Source: Halieaceae bacterium
Lineage (GTDB): Bacteria; Pseudomonadota; Gammaproteobacteria; Pseudomonadales; Halieaceae
DNA: 55,194 bases
Assembly: GCA_024640505.1 (NCBI GenBank)
Contig: JAHEEV010000018.1
Span: 1-55,194 of the forward strand
Direction of reading: 5' to 3'
Part shown: one piece after another, positions 9,160-17,658 of the stretch
How the letters are laid out: every line of letters begins with the position of its first letter
Position numbering within the stretch: position 1 is the stretch's first letter
Notes under the pieces: generated by a model
Told to the model about the DNA's origin: nothing
Databases searched by the model: none
What the model saw: the letters and a program-made list of their open reading frames with translations, nothing else
Position numbers and translations under genes: made by a program

Positions 9160-10566
9160 TCAGTCGGGCAGTTTCAGTCCGATGAACATGGGCGACCCCC
9201 GCCGGATCAGGCGCAGAGGAACAGAGGCTCCGTCCTTCAGTTTCTCCACCGCTTTATCCATAGCGGCCACTGACTTGATCGGGGTCGAGCCTATCAGGGT
9301 GATCACATCGCCAGGCAGAACACCGGCTTCCGCCGCCGGTGAAGAAGACACCACATCCCTTACGACCACCCCGCCGTTGATGCCCCAGCGCTCCAGCACG
9401 TCGGGACTGGCAGTTTCCACGACCAGGCCCAGACGGCCGCCGCGATCGCCATCATCGCCACCGGTAGAGAGGGCATAGCTGTCATCGGCATCCAGACCGC
9501 CCACCGTCACCTTGATCGTCTTGCGCTTCTGGTCACGCACGATCTCCACCGGCACTGTGGTGCCGGGTTCGATAAGACCGACGACATGCGGCAGGTCGGA
9601 GGAGGTGGGAATATCCTTCCCGTCAAAGGTGATGATCACATCGCCGTCCCTGAGGCCGGCCTTGTCGGCCGGGCTGTCCTCGGCTACCTGTACGACCAGC
9701 GCTCCACGCGGCCGTTTCAGGCCAAACGACTCGGCCAGATTCCTGTCGACATCCTGTATGGTTACGCCCAGCCAGCCCCGGGTCACGCGCCCTTCCGACT
9801 TCAGCTGCTCCACAACATTGCGGACCACGCTGACGGGGATAGCAAAAGAGAGGCCGATCGACCCGCCACTGCGGGTGAAGATCTGGGAATTCACTCCGAC
9901 CACCTCGCCGTCGAGGTTGAACAACGGCCCGCCCGAATTGCCGGGGTTGATGGCCACGTCGGTCTGGATGAACGGCACGTAATTTTCATTGTTCTCTGTG
10001 GGCAGGCTGCGACCCTTGGCACTGACGATCCCTGCTGTGACGGAATAGTCCAACCCGAAAGGGGAACCGATCGCCAGCACCCATTCGCCCACATCCAGTT
10101 CCCCTGCAGTGGCCAGTTTTACCACAGGAAGGTCGCTCGCCTCGACGCGCAACAGCGCCAGGTCCGAGCGGGGGTCTGTCCCGATAATCTCAGCATCGAA
10201 CTCACGCCGGTCTATCAGGCGGACCAGAACGCTGTCCGCACCTTCCACGACATGGTTGTTGGTCACGATATAGCCGTCCGTCGAGATGATAAAACCCGAC
10301 CCCATCCCCATCCGTGGACGCTGCTGTGGCGGACCGCCCCTGAACTCAAAGAAGCGCCGCAGGTACTCCGGAATATCCTCAGGGTCGAGCTGGCCGTGAG
10401 GATCCCCGCCACCGCGGCTCTCGACAATAATCTTGACAACTGCCGGTGAGTTGTCGCTGACGATGCCACGGAAATCGGGAAGTTCCCCCGCGGCGACCGC
10501 CCGTTGCGATAAAGCCAGCAGGCAACTTGTGAAAACGATGAGCGATAATCGAGCAATCAATTTCAT
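9160..10566 (-). CDS. degP: DegP/MucD-type periplasmic serine endoprotease
   Basis: HtrA-family protease/chaperone of the periplasm that degrades misfolded envelope proteins. The 468 residues start with a signal peptide (about 1-26, ending RAVAA). The catalytic triad is H105 (VTNNHVVEG), D135 (DPRSDLALLRV) and S211 (NPGNSGGPL). Two PDZ domains follow at roughly 275-365 and 385-465. The position as last gene of rpoE-rseABC equals mucD of Pseudomonas, whose product restrains sigma-E activity by clearing activating misfolded proteins. A Q-linker-like loop between the signal peptide and H105 is of normal length. Confidence 0.95.
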   Translation of the reverse strand: MKLIARLSLIVFTSCLLALSQRAVAAGELPDFRGIVSDNSPAVVKIIVESRGGGDPHGQLDPEDIPEYLRRFFEFRGGPPQQRPRMGMGSGFIISTDGYIVTNNHVVEGADSVLVRLIDRREFDAEIIGTDPRSDLALLRVEASDLPVVKLATAGELDVGEWVLAIGSPFGLDYSVTAGIVSAKGRSLPTENNENYVPFIQTDVAINPGNSGGPLFNLDGEVVGVNSQIFTRSGGSIGLSFAIPVSVVRNVVEQLKSEGRVTRGWLGVTIQDVDRNLAESFGLKRPRGALVVQVAEDSPADKAGLRDGDVIITFDGKDIPTSSDLPHVVGLIEPGTTVPVEIVRDQKRKTIKVTVGGLDADDSYALSTGGDDGDRGGRLGLVVETASPDVLERWGINGGVVVRDVVSSSPAAEAGVLPGDVITLIGSTPIKSVAAMDKAVEKLKDGASVPLRLIRRGSPMFIGLKLPD

Positions 10567-10612
10567 AAAGTCGTTCCATTGAATTGTTGAAAGTTAGGTC
10601 TGAAGGGCGCGC

Positions 10613-11089
10613 TCAACCCGGCCCGGCATGGATGGCATCAGGGCGTAGAATCCCGACCAGTGTCGGTTGCAGGCGTCGATCCTGTTGGTGCCGCCGGGCG
10701 TGCAGGCGAACGCCACAGATACCCACCGCGAACCCCGCGACCGCGCCTGCGGCGGCCATCAGGTCCTGACTGCCCTGCCACAGGTTCACCGCCAGTATCG
10801 CACCGGCCAGCATACACAGGAGGGGGAACAGGTAGACCACCATGGAACCGCGCAGAATCACTTCCTCCGGAATACTGATAGTAACCTGGTCATCCACAGC
10901 GCAATCTTCCAGAGCGAGCTGACCGGGAAGCACGCGAATCAAGCTGCGCCTGCCGTCGGACACCCGCTGGATCAGGCTGTGGCCGCAGCCCTTCTGCGCG
11001 GCACAGCTGCCGCAGGTACTCTGGCGAATGGTTTCCACCCAAAGTCCGTCCTGTTCAATGGCGACTACCCGGCCGGTCTCGATCAGCAT
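10613..11089 (-). CDS. rseC: RseC/MucC family sigma-E regulatory membrane protein
   Basis: A 158-residue inner-membrane protein of the RseC/MucC family. An N-terminal cytoplasmic part holds the cysteine cluster STCGSCAAQKGCGHS, which could bind an Fe-S centre or act as a redox site. Two transmembrane helices follow at about 80-120 (MVVYLFPLLCMLAGAILAV and LMAAAGAVAGFAVGICGV). RseC proteins are linked to sigma-E control and, in E. coli, to the SoxR-reducing system; the mechanism is unclear. It starts 4 bases after rseB. Confidence 0.9.
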   Translation of the reverse strand: MLIETGRVVAIEQDGLWVETIRQSTCGSCAAQKGCGHSLIQRVSDGRRSLIRVLPGQLALEDCAVDDQVTISIPEEVILRGSMVVYLFPLLCMLAGAILAVNLWQGSQDLMAAAGAVAGFAVGICGVRLHARRHQQDRRLQPTLVGILRPDAIHAGPG

Positions 11090-11093
11090 GATG

Positions 11094-12086
11094 TCAGGGC
11101 ACCCACGCGATGGAGTCCGCCACCATCCGGGCAGTATTGACGGGCACTTCGCCGATCACCGTAACCAGCACAGGCCGCGTCGCGAGCTGCAGACCCCGGG
11201 TGTAGGATGTGGTGCTGCCATTGCGAACCACGCCCTCACCGGGCCGTATTTCGCGAGCCAATTCCTCCAGGAAGACCGAGAACACGGCCAGCCCATCGGT
11301 AAACGTCTTGCGCCCCGCATCGTCGCGGGCCCCGTCCGTCGTAACGAAACCCTTTGGCACCCAACCGATACGCCAACTTTGTCCGACGCCATTTCCGGCC
11401 TGTGATTCCTCGGGATGCGGGTGCATGGCCTCGTGGACCAGATTAACATCGGCAGCATCCTGACCTGAATCCGTAAAGGATAGATCGGCAAACTGGAATT
11501 TTTCCAGTCGCTCGTCACCTCTGCCCACGGTCTCTGCCTTGAGTAACAGTCCCGTTTCGCGATCCAGCTCCAACACGTAGCCGAATCGGTACATGTCTCT
11601 GGGTTCGATACGGACGCGCACGGCCTGCCGACCGGCAACCCGCTCGCCGTCGCCGACGCTGAACCGGTATTGCTCGGCTATTCCGCAGCGACCGGCCTGC
11701 AGATCTGTACTCGCGCGCAACAGTTTATGTCCGGGGTGAACGCAGTCCAGAGGGTGGCCGGTGCGCACGACCCGGGCACCCTGCCCTGTCAACTCGGTTA
11801 GACGTTCATAGCTGGAGCCGTCGACCACCGTATGCGACACCTGCATGACCTGCATATCGTCACCGCGCTGCAGTGTCACCACGCCGTGGTAATTCACCCG
11901 GCGAAGGCTGTCCGACATCTTCTCCAGCCAGACCAGCGCCTGCGGATCTGCATCCGGGCAGGTAGCGGCACCCGCACCCGATACCGCGAACATAAAGATC
12001 GCGGCGATCTTCGCTCCGGGAATCAGGGAGAAAGACAGAAGCCACCGCCTCTTCGACCGTCCCGTCATCTGGACGGCGTTACTCAC
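11094..12086 (-). CDS. rseB: Periplasmic sigma-E regulator RseB/MucB
   Basis: Binds the periplasmic face of the anti-sigma factor RseA/MucA and protects it from proteolysis until lipid or LPS intermediates are sensed. The 330 residues carry a long, arginine-rich signal peptide (cleavage probably after VSGAGA near 40), an N-terminal LolA-like domain (WLEKMSDSLRRVNYHGVVTLQ) and a C-terminal MucB/RseB domain ending VNTARMVADSIAWVP. The start overlaps the end of rseA by 8 bases. Confidence 0.93.
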   Translation of the reverse strand: MSNAVQMTGRSKRRWLLSFSLIPGAKIAAIFMFAVSGAGAATCPDADPQALVWLEKMSDSLRRVNYHGVVTLQRGDDMQVMQVSHTVVDGSSYERLTELTGQGARVVRTGHPLDCVHPGHKLLRASTDLQAGRCGIAEQYRFSVGDGERVAGRQAVRVRIEPRDMYRFGYVLELDRETGLLLKAETVGRGDERLEKFQFADLSFTDSGQDAADVNLVHEAMHPHPEESQAGNGVGQSWRIGWVPKGFVTTDGARDDAGRKTFTDGLAVFSVFLEELAREIRPGEGVVRNGSTTSYTRGLQLATRPVLVTVIGEVPVNTARMVADSIAWVP

Positions 12087-12690
12087 GAATTTCCGCTACA
12101 CGGGCAAAGGGAACCAGTCCCTGCGGGGAATTCAATGCGGCGTGTTCCGCATGCTCCTGCATGTACTTTTCCATGCGCTGCCGCGCCAGTTCCCGGTAAG
12201 CTGTGCGTGTTGCAGGTTGCAACACCGGAACCGCCTGGGTCCCGAAGCTGGCCTGAACCGAGGTCGCACCGAGGCTGTTGACCATGCCGACCGGCGAGGC
12301 AGTGCCTGCCAGTACACGATCACCGGAATCGGGGCCCGCCCCGCTGATCCGGGCGAGTTGCTGGCCCCCGATCACCACGGTGGCAGCGACCGATGCCGCC
12401 ACTGCAAAACTGGCCAGCGGTCGCAACACCCGTTCCCTGATACCGTTCACGGCGGTCTTGGCATGGCCGTCCGCTTCACTGGAGAGCGCCAGGCGCACGG
12501 CACCGGAAATGTCCCTGCCAGGACAGGCCACCTGCTGGCCGGAAAGGACTGTGCGGACAGCACTATAGCGTACCCAGGTCTGGCGCAACTCGCCGTCATC
12601 CTCTATCCGGGACAGAACCCTCTGCAGTTCCAGTTCCTGGGCTTCGTCATCCATCATTGCAGACAGTGATTCCCGCATCTGCTCGCTCAT
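12079..12690 (-). CDS. rseA: Anti-sigma-E factor RseA/MucA
   Basis: Membrane-spanning anti-sigma factor that holds sigma-E inactive until regulated proteolysis. Start chosen at ATG 12690 (MSEQMRESLSAMMDDEAQE), preceded by GGAGG at good spacing; 203 residues. The N-terminal RseA_N domain (ELELQRVLSRIEDDGELRQ) precedes one transmembrane helix at about 108-127 (LASFAVAASVAATVVIGG) and a periplasmic tail. The tail ends ...RVAEIRE rather than in the VSC-like motif recognised by DegS-type proteases in E. coli. An upstream ATG at 12735 is in frame but lacks a ribosome-binding site. Confidence 0.92.
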   Translation of the reverse strand: MSEQMRESLSAMMDDEAQELELQRVLSRIEDDGELRQTWVRYSAVRTVLSGQQVACPGRDISGAVRLALSSEADGHAKTAVNGIRERVLRPLASFAVAASVAATVVIGGQQLARISGAGPDSGDRVLAGTASPVGMVNSLGATSVQASFGTQAVPVLQPATRTAYRELARQRMEKYMQEHAEHAALNSPQGLVPFARVAEIRE

Positions 12691-12768
12691 GCTTCGCGTC
12701 CTCCGTGCTTCTGCACGCTTAATGTCCCGTTGCATTACAACCCTTCACTGCCTCATACCCCGGGGCGA

Positions 12769-13353
12769 TCAGAAAGTTGCATCCATTTGTTCCTTCACCT
12801 GTTTGTCGATGGCTTCCCGGGCACGGAAAATTCGCGACCTTACCGTGCCCACCGGGCAATCCATGACCTCGGCAATATCCTCGTAACTCAACCCGTCGAA
12901 TTCCCGCAAGGTCAGCGCAGTTCGCAGGTCGTCCGGTAGTTCGCTGATAGCTCTCTCCACCACCGCTTTCAGTTCTGCCCCGAAGAGCGCGGACTCGGGG
13001 GTTTCAATGTCACGCAACGCCCCGCCAGCCTCGTAGTATTCGGCATCCTCGATCTCGACATCGCTACCCGGCGGCCGCCGTGACCGGGAGACCAGATGGT
13101 TTTTGGCGGTGTTGATCGCGATGCGGTAAAGCCAGGTATAAAACGCACTCTCTCCCCGGAATTTGGGTAGTGCCCGGTAGGCCTTGATGAAAGCTTCCTG
13201 GGCAACGTCCTGAACTTCGTCGGCATCGTGCACATAGCGGCTAATCAGACCGAAAATCTTGTGCTGGTATTTCAGCACCAGCATGTCAAAAGCGCGCTGG
13301 TCTCCTTTCTGTACCCTGGCAACCAGCTGCTTGTCCGTCTCTGCGGCAGTCAT
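12769..13353 (-). CDS. rpoE: RNA polymerase sigma factor RpoE (AlgU/sigma-22 type)
   Basis: Extracytoplasmic-function sigma factor for envelope stress. Start chosen at ATG 13353 (MTAAETDKQLVARVQKGDQ), with GGAGAGGTG six bases upstream; 194 residues. Region 2 spans about 20-90 (DADEVQDVAQEAFIKAYRAL), and region 4 spans about 130-185 (LPDDLRTALTLREFDGLSYE then VGTVRSRIFRAREAIDKQV). Gene order rpoE-rseA-rseB-rseC-degP with divergent nadB equals the Pseudomonas algU-mucABCD locus. Confidence 0.97.
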   Translation of the reverse strand: MTAAETDKQLVARVQKGDQRAFDMLVLKYQHKIFGLISRYVHDADEVQDVAQEAFIKAYRALPKFRGESAFYTWLYRIAINTAKNHLVSRSRRPPGSDVEIEDAEYYEAGGALRDIETPESALFGAELKAVVERAISELPDDLRTALTLREFDGLSYEDIAEVMDCPVGTVRSRIFRAREAIDKQVKEQMDATF

Positions 13354-13467
13354 GCCCGGCACCTCTCCCTGGTTGTCGACATCACTGCCACGATGGCGCC
13401 CCCGCGCCTGCAGCAATAGACAACGTCTGCACCGATAAGTTCGGCAGGGCTGTTCTGCGGTCGGTCA

Positions 13468-13495
13468 TGAGAGGGGCCTGGGCCGCTAAAGTTCC
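13468..13495 (-). promoter_or_regulatory. Predicted sigma-E promoter of the rpoE operon
   Basis: On the minus strand GGAACTT (13495-13489), a 16-base spacer and TCTCA (13472-13468) match the sigma-E consensus (GGAACTT, then TCnnA). The predicted start lies about 108 bases before the rpoE ATG. Autoregulation of rpoE/algU from such a promoter is established in E. coli and Pseudomonas; here it is inferred from sequence. Confidence 0.65.
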
Positions 13496-13554
13496 GCAAA
13501 TCGCTATTTCCTTATTGGGGATCAGCTGGATATACTCTGCCAGAAACCGGTGGT

Positions 13555-13582
13555 TTGATGCTAAGTGCTTGAACCGCATAAT
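13555..13582 (+). promoter_or_regulatory. Candidate sigma-70 promoter of nadB
   Basis: TTGATG (13555-13560), a 16-base spacer and CATAAT (13577-13582) give 4/6 and 5/6 matches to the sigma-70 hexamers. Transcription would start near 13589, 30 bases before the nadB ATG. Confidence 0.45.
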
Positions 13583-13618
13583 ATATTTCAGCCGCAGACG
13601 CGGCAAGCGCTGAGCCAC

Positions 13619-15232
13619 ATGACCTCCCACTACAAACACGATGTCCTGGTGATCGGCAGCGGCGCCGCCGGCCTCAGTCTCGCCCTGCATCTGCCCCGCG
13701 GATGCCAGGTCGCCCTGCTGTCCAAGGCTGATCTGACCCAGGGTTCCACCTACTGGGCCCAGGGCGGCATGGCGGCCGTGCTGCACGACAGGGACACCAT
13801 CGAATCTCATGTCGCCGACACGCTGGCGGCGGGTGCCGGCCTCTGCAGCCGGGAGGCGGTGGAGTTTACCGTGCGCAACAGTCGCCGCTGTGTGGAGTGG
13901 CTGGTGGCCCAGGGGGTGGATTTCGACCTGCGCCAGGATCAGGCGGCACAATCGCAGCGCGAATTCCATCTGACGATGGAGGGTGGTCACAGCCACCGGC
14001 GTATCATTCATTCAGCGGACCGCACCGGGCAGGCGATCTCGGAGGTGCTGGGGGAGCGAGCGCGTGAGGCGGGCAACATCGAGATATTCACCGACCGGGT
14101 GGCTGTCGATCTGGTAGTGGCAGACGGCCGCTGCCAGGGTGCCTATATTCTGGACCAGCAGACGGGCAGCGTCGATCTGTTCCAGGCAAACGCGGTGGTA
14201 CTTGCGACGGGCGGCGCCAGCAAGGCTTACCTGTATACCAGCAACCCGGACGGTGCCAGCGGCGATGGCATCGCCATGGCCTGGCGTGCCGGCTGCCGTG
14301 TGGCAAACCTGGAATTCAACCAGTTTCACCCCACCTGCCTCTACCATCCAAAGGCCAAATCCTTCCTGATCACCGAGGCGATTCGCGGCGAAGGCGGCAG
14401 ACTGTTACTGCCCGACGGCAGTGCGTTCATGCAGCGGTTCGACAACCGGGGTGAACTGGCACCGCGGGACGTCGTGGCCCGTGCCATCGACCATGAAATG
14501 AAGCGCCTGGGCATCGACTGCGTGTTCCTGGACATTTCCCACAAGCCCAGGGAGTTTCTGGAAAGCCACTTCCCGACCGTCATGTCCCGCTGCCTGGAAT
14601 TCGGTATCGATATCGCTGCGGAACCGATCCCCGTGGTCCCCGCAGCACACTACACCTGTGGTGGCATCGTGGTGGACACCCGTGGCAGGGCCGATCTCGA
14701 CGGTCTGTACGCGATCGGCGAGGCGTCCTGTACAGGCCTGCATGGCGCCAACCGAATGGCCAGTAACTCACTGCTGGAATGCATCGTTTTCGCGGAATCC
14801 GCGGCATCCGACATCGCCGGCGACCTGGGCAGGCTCCCGGAGCCTCCTCCGGCTCCTCCCTGGGACGAAAGCCAGGTAACGGACTCCGATGAGGATGTGG
14901 TCATTTCGCACAACTGGGACGAACTTCGCCGGTTCATGTGGGATTACGTGGGCATTGTCCGCACCAACAAGCGACTGCAGCGGGCACAGCACCGGGTACA
15001 GTTGCTGCAGGATGAGATCGCCGAGTATTACGGCAACTACAAGGTGACCAATGACCTGCTGGAGTTGCGGAACCTGGCGATGGTGGCCGAGCTTATGATT
15101 CGCTGCGCTATCTCACGTAAGGAAAGCCGCGGCCTGCACTACACCCTGGATTACCCGGAGCAACTGCCCGAGGCACGGGATACGGTGCTGGTCCCCGACA
15201 ACTCACCGCTCCAGGACCAGCCTGCTGCGTAG
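13619..15232 (+). CDS. nadB: L-aspartate oxidase
   Basis: FAD enzyme that oxidises L-aspartate to iminoaspartate, the first step of de novo NAD synthesis. Start chosen at ATG 13619 ([19 protein letters not shown]), giving 537 residues, the usual length; a longer in-frame start at 13565 would run through the -10 region. The dinucleotide-binding GSGAAG motif is near residue 14. Active-site segments of the fumarate reductase/SDH superfamily follow ([55 protein letters not shown]). It is divergent from rpoE, as in Pseudomonas. The 3' end overlaps convergent ygfX by 30 bases. Confidence 0.97.
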   Translation: MTSHYKHDVLVIGSGAAGLSLALHLPRGCQVALLSKADLTQGSTYWAQGGMAAVLHDRDTIESHVADTLAAGAGLCSREAVEFTVRNSRRCVEWLVAQGVDFDLRQDQAAQSQREFHLTMEGGHSHRRIIHSADRTGQAISEVLGERAREAGNIEIFTDRVAVDLVVADGRCQGAYILDQQTGSVDLFQANAVVLATGGASKAYLYTSNPDGASGDGIAMAWRAGCRVANLEFNQFHPTCLYHPKAKSFLITEAIRGEGGRLLLPDGSAFMQRFDNRGELAPRDVVARAIDHEMKRLGIDCVFLDISHKPREFLESHFPTVMSRCLEFGIDIAAEPIPVVPAAHYTCGGIVVDTRGRADLDGLYAIGEASCTGLHGANRMASNSLLECIVFAESAASDIAGDLGRLPEPPPAPPWDESQVTDSDEDVVISHNWDELRRFMWDYVGIVRTNKRLQRAQHRVQLLQDEIAEYYGNYKVTNDLLELRNLAMVAELMIRCAISRKESRGLHYTLDYPEQLPEARDTVLVPDNSPLQDQPAA

Positions 15233-15649
15233 GCCGCGCATGGCATCGGTCGGCACGCTGCCCGGGAACACCCACAGGCGACCCCGCCGGCAGCCCGACC
15301 CCAACTCCCGCCATGCAACGACCACGATCCAGGGCAGCACTGTGCTCTCGGGCAGGACCTCAATCATCAGTACTTCCCCATCCCGTATCAGGGTCCACTG
15401 GCCGGACCGCCACTGCAGGTAAGCACCCCGATCGGGATCACGCCATATCCGGGCCAGTGTCGCCAGGGCAGGAAGCGACAGCGCGGCAGCTGCCAGGGCA
15501 AAGCCGGCGCGATAAATCAGTAGAAGTGCAAGCAGCGTGCACGCTGCAAGGCCGATCAAGAGACACTGGCGCAGGGTGGAATTACCGACGATCAGGTGGA
15601 GTTCGGGCGAATTCGAGTACCTTGCCGACAATAGCAGACATCTCCGCAT
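15203..15649 (-). CDS. ygfX: YgfX/CptA family inner-membrane protein
   Basis: A 148-residue protein with two adjacent hydrophobic helices at about 28-65 ([20 protein letters not shown] and [16 protein letters not shown]), then a soluble domain with LRSGQW-like ([16 protein letters not shown]) and C-terminal LRRRL-like ([12 protein letters not shown]) elements typical of the YgfX family. In E. coli this protein has been described as a membrane toxin acting on the cytoskeleton and is encoded with SdhE. Here the frame overlaps the 3' end of sdhE by 68 bases; the exact start may be further in. Confidence 0.78.
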   Translation of the reverse strand: MRRCLLLSARYSNSPELHLIVGNSTLRQCLLIGLAACTLLALLLIYRAGFALAAAALSLPALATLARIWRDPDRGAYLQWRSGQWTLIRDGEVLMIEVLPESTVLPWIVVVAWRELGSGCRRGRLWVFPGSVPTDAMRGLRSRLVLER

Positions 15650-15848
15650 CCTCGGGCTGCTCGCGTCTCAGGAACCAGGCGAACAGGTCCTGGTCCTCAC
15701 AACCCATCAGCCGCTGGAAGCTCTCACGATCTGACTCGTCCAGCCCCGCATAGCAGGACGCGACAAATGGTTCCAGGACCAGGTCCAGTTCCAGCATCCC
15801 GCGCCGTGCAGCCCAGCGCATGCGGTTGAGTTCTTCGTCGGATACCAT
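15582..15848 (-). CDS. sdhE: SdhE, FAD assembly factor of succinate dehydrogenase
   Basis: Small protein that helps covalent attachment of FAD to the flavoprotein subunit of succinate dehydrogenase/fumarate reductase. The 88 residues contain the functional RGxxE signature as RRGMLELD at 15-22, and the family continuation [14 protein letters not shown]. It is encoded with ygfX, the usual pair. Confidence 0.92.
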   Translation of the reverse strand: MVSDEELNRMRWAARRGMLELDLVLEPFVASCYAGLDESDRESFQRLMGCEDQDLFAWFLRREQPEDAEMSAIVGKVLEFARTPPDRR

Positions 15849-15880
15849 GCCAGTAATTCACTTTCAGAGGAAATTCAGGG

Positions 15881-15897
15881 GACGTCATTATAACGTC
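15881..15897 (-). promoter_or_regulatory. Candidate sdhE-ygfX promoter within a hyphenated palindrome
   Basis: The arms GACGT and ACGTC flank seven bases that read TATAAT on the minus strand (15892-15887), a perfect -10 about 40 bases before the sdhE ATG. No good -35 is seen at 16-18 bases, so activation by a factor binding the palindrome is possible. Confidence 0.4.
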
Positions 15898-15964
15898 AAT
15901 TGCAGGCAACCGGGGGGATGCTGACACCGGGCGCACCGCGACCTATCATGGGGACTCCAAGTCG

Positions 15965-16915
15965 TTGAGGTATCGATACTTGTCCAGCCAATTTTCACTG
16001 CTCCCCGGGGAAGCCCTGCTGCACATCAGCGGACCGGACAGCCTGACGTTCCTGCAGGGGCAAACCACCTGCGATACCCGACAATTGCGGGCCGGACACG
16101 CCCTGCCCGGGGCCTTCTGCACGCCCCAGGGTCGCGTGGTCTGTGATTTCCTGCTCTCCCAGCTGGGGGATGAGCACTTCGCCCTGCGCATGCGCCGGGA
16201 CATCAGCTCCCATGCTGCCGCCACCCTGGGCAAGTACATCGTGTTCTCCCACGCCGCGCTGGACAGCGCGAATGAAGACTGGCAGATCTATGGCTGCTGG
16301 GGTCCTGAAGCCGCAGAACGTCTGGAGGCGCTGGTGGCACAACCTCGCGGTGCGCGCTTCGGTGTTGTCGCAGACAAGGGGGTCGTGCTGGTGCAACTGG
16401 ACACTGACGGCGAACAGTTCGAATGTTACGTGGACACGCGCGCGCGACCCCGATTTGGTGAGGAACTGGCCAGCCACCTCGAGGCCGGCAGCGAATCCGC
16501 CTGGCGGAGACTGCAGATTCTTGCCGGGCTGGGGCGGATTGAGGCCCCTACGATAGAGCAGTTCGTGCCCCAGATGCTCAACTACGATATCACCGGTCAT
16601 ATCAGTTTCAACAAGGGCTGTTATACGGGCCAGGAGGTGGTGGCCAGGCTGCATTACCGGGGCAGGCCCAAGCGGCGCCTGTACCTGGCCCGGTTCGACG
16701 GGAAAATAGCGGCGCCCGCAGGCACGGAGCTTTACACCTCGGATACAGACCAGAGTGTGGGTAATCTGGTTAACGCCGCTGTCGCGCCGGATGGCGCTGC
16801 GGTGGCACTGATCGTCGCGACCGCCGCCGGCCTGGCAAGTGGCCTGCGATTGGGCACACCGGAGGGGCCTGCTCTCGAAATCGGGGAACTGCCCTACGCG
16901 CTGGAGCACGATTGA
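15965..16915 (+). CDS. ygfZ: Folate-binding protein YgfZ (Fe-S cluster repair/biogenesis factor)
   Basis: GcvT-like tetrahydrofolate-dependent protein needed for activity of some Fe-S enzymes, including the tRNA-methylthiolating enzyme MiaB. The protein has about 316 residues. The signature FNKGCYTGQEVVARLHYRG is intact and includes the conserved cysteine of KGCYTGQE. The N-terminal aminomethyltransferase-like fold shows LLHISGPDSLTFLQGQTTCD. No ATG is available at the N-terminus; TTG 15965 or TTG 15980 must serve as start. Convergent with ung, 28 bases apart. Confidence 0.93.
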   Translation: MRYRYLSSQFSLLPGEALLHISGPDSLTFLQGQTTCDTRQLRAGHALPGAFCTPQGRVVCDFLLSQLGDEHFALRMRRDISSHAAATLGKYIVFSHAALDSANEDWQIYGCWGPEAAERLEALVAQPRGARFGVVADKGVVLVQLDTDGEQFECYVDTRARPRFGEELASHLEAGSESAWRRLQILAGLGRIEAPTIEQFVPQMLNYDITGHISFNKGCYTGQEVVARLHYRGRPKRRLYLARFDGKIAAPAGTELYTSDTDQSVGNLVNAAVAPDGAAVALIVATAAGLASGLRLGTPEGPALEIGELPYALEHD

Positions 16916-16943
16916 GCGGCGGGCCAAAAAGGCAACCCCGGGA

Positions 16944-17633
16944 TCAGGGCCGTTCCGGCAGGCTCCAGTCGATGGGTTTCTCGCCCCGGCTGCACAGGTA
17001 GTCATTCGCTGCCTTGAAGTGCCCGCAGCCGAAAAATCCGCGATGGGCACTCAGGGGTGAAGGGTGCGGCGCTTTCAGCACACAGTGGCGATCCCCGTCA
17101 ATAATCGCGCCCTTGCGCTGGGCGTAGCTGCCCCAGAGCATGAACACCACCCCGTCGCGCTCCCGGTTGACGACCTCGATGACCCGGTCGGTAAAGGTTT
17201 CCCAGCCCTTTCCGCGGTGGGATGCAGCGCGGGCAGACTCCACGGACAGCACACTGTTGAGCAGCAGCACGCCGCGGTCCGCCCAGGCGGTCAGGTGCCC
17301 GTGCCCGGGGACAGGCAGGTTCAATTCGTCATGAATTTCCCGGAAGATATTCTGCAGCGACGGGGGAATCTGTACGCCCGGCCTGACCGAAAAACAGAGG
17401 CCGTGGGCCTGGCCGTCACCGTGGTAGGGATCCTGACCGAGAATCACTACCTTGACCCGCTCCAGGGGGGTGTGCTCGAAGGCGTTGAAAATCTCGTTGC
17501 CCGCGGGGAAAATCGTTTTGCCGGCGCTTTTTTCGGCGAGTAGAAATGCCCTGAGTTGCTGCATGTAGGGCTGTTCGAATTCCGGCGCCAGCCGCGCCAG
17601 CCAGCTGGGTTCCAGCTGCACCGCTCTGTTCAA
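16944..17633 (-). CDS. ung: Uracil-DNA glycosylase
   Basis: Family 1 UDG that removes uracil from DNA in base excision repair. The protein has 229 residues. The water-activating motif GQDPYH is at 66-71 with catalytic D68, and the DNA-intercalation/catalytic-histidine segment [13 protein letters not shown] is near the C-terminus. It lies 25 bases after fbiC on the same strand, so it may be read through from the F420 operon, although no functional link is known. Confidence 0.97.
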   Translation of the reverse strand: MNRAVQLEPSWLARLAPEFEQPYMQQLRAFLLAEKSAGKTIFPAGNEIFNAFEHTPLERVKVVILGQDPYHGDGQAHGLCFSVRPGVQIPPSLQNIFREIHDELNLPVPGHGHLTAWADRGVLLLNSVLSVESARAASHRGKGWETFTDRVIEVVNRERDGVVFMLWGSYAQRKGAIIDGDRHCVLKAPHPSPLSAHRGFFGCGHFKAANDYLCSRGEKPIDWSLPERP

Positions 17634-17658
17634 CGTCTGAGCCAGGGCGATGCCGCCT

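Noticed and set aside
13382-14011. Minus-strand open frame of 209 codons covering the nadB start and the rpoE promoter region
   Set aside because: Antisense to nadB and extends over the predicted promoters; no recognisable family.
15995-17050. Minus-strand open frame of 351 codons
   Set aside because: Antisense to ygfZ, and its 5' part lies on the ung end; no motifs.
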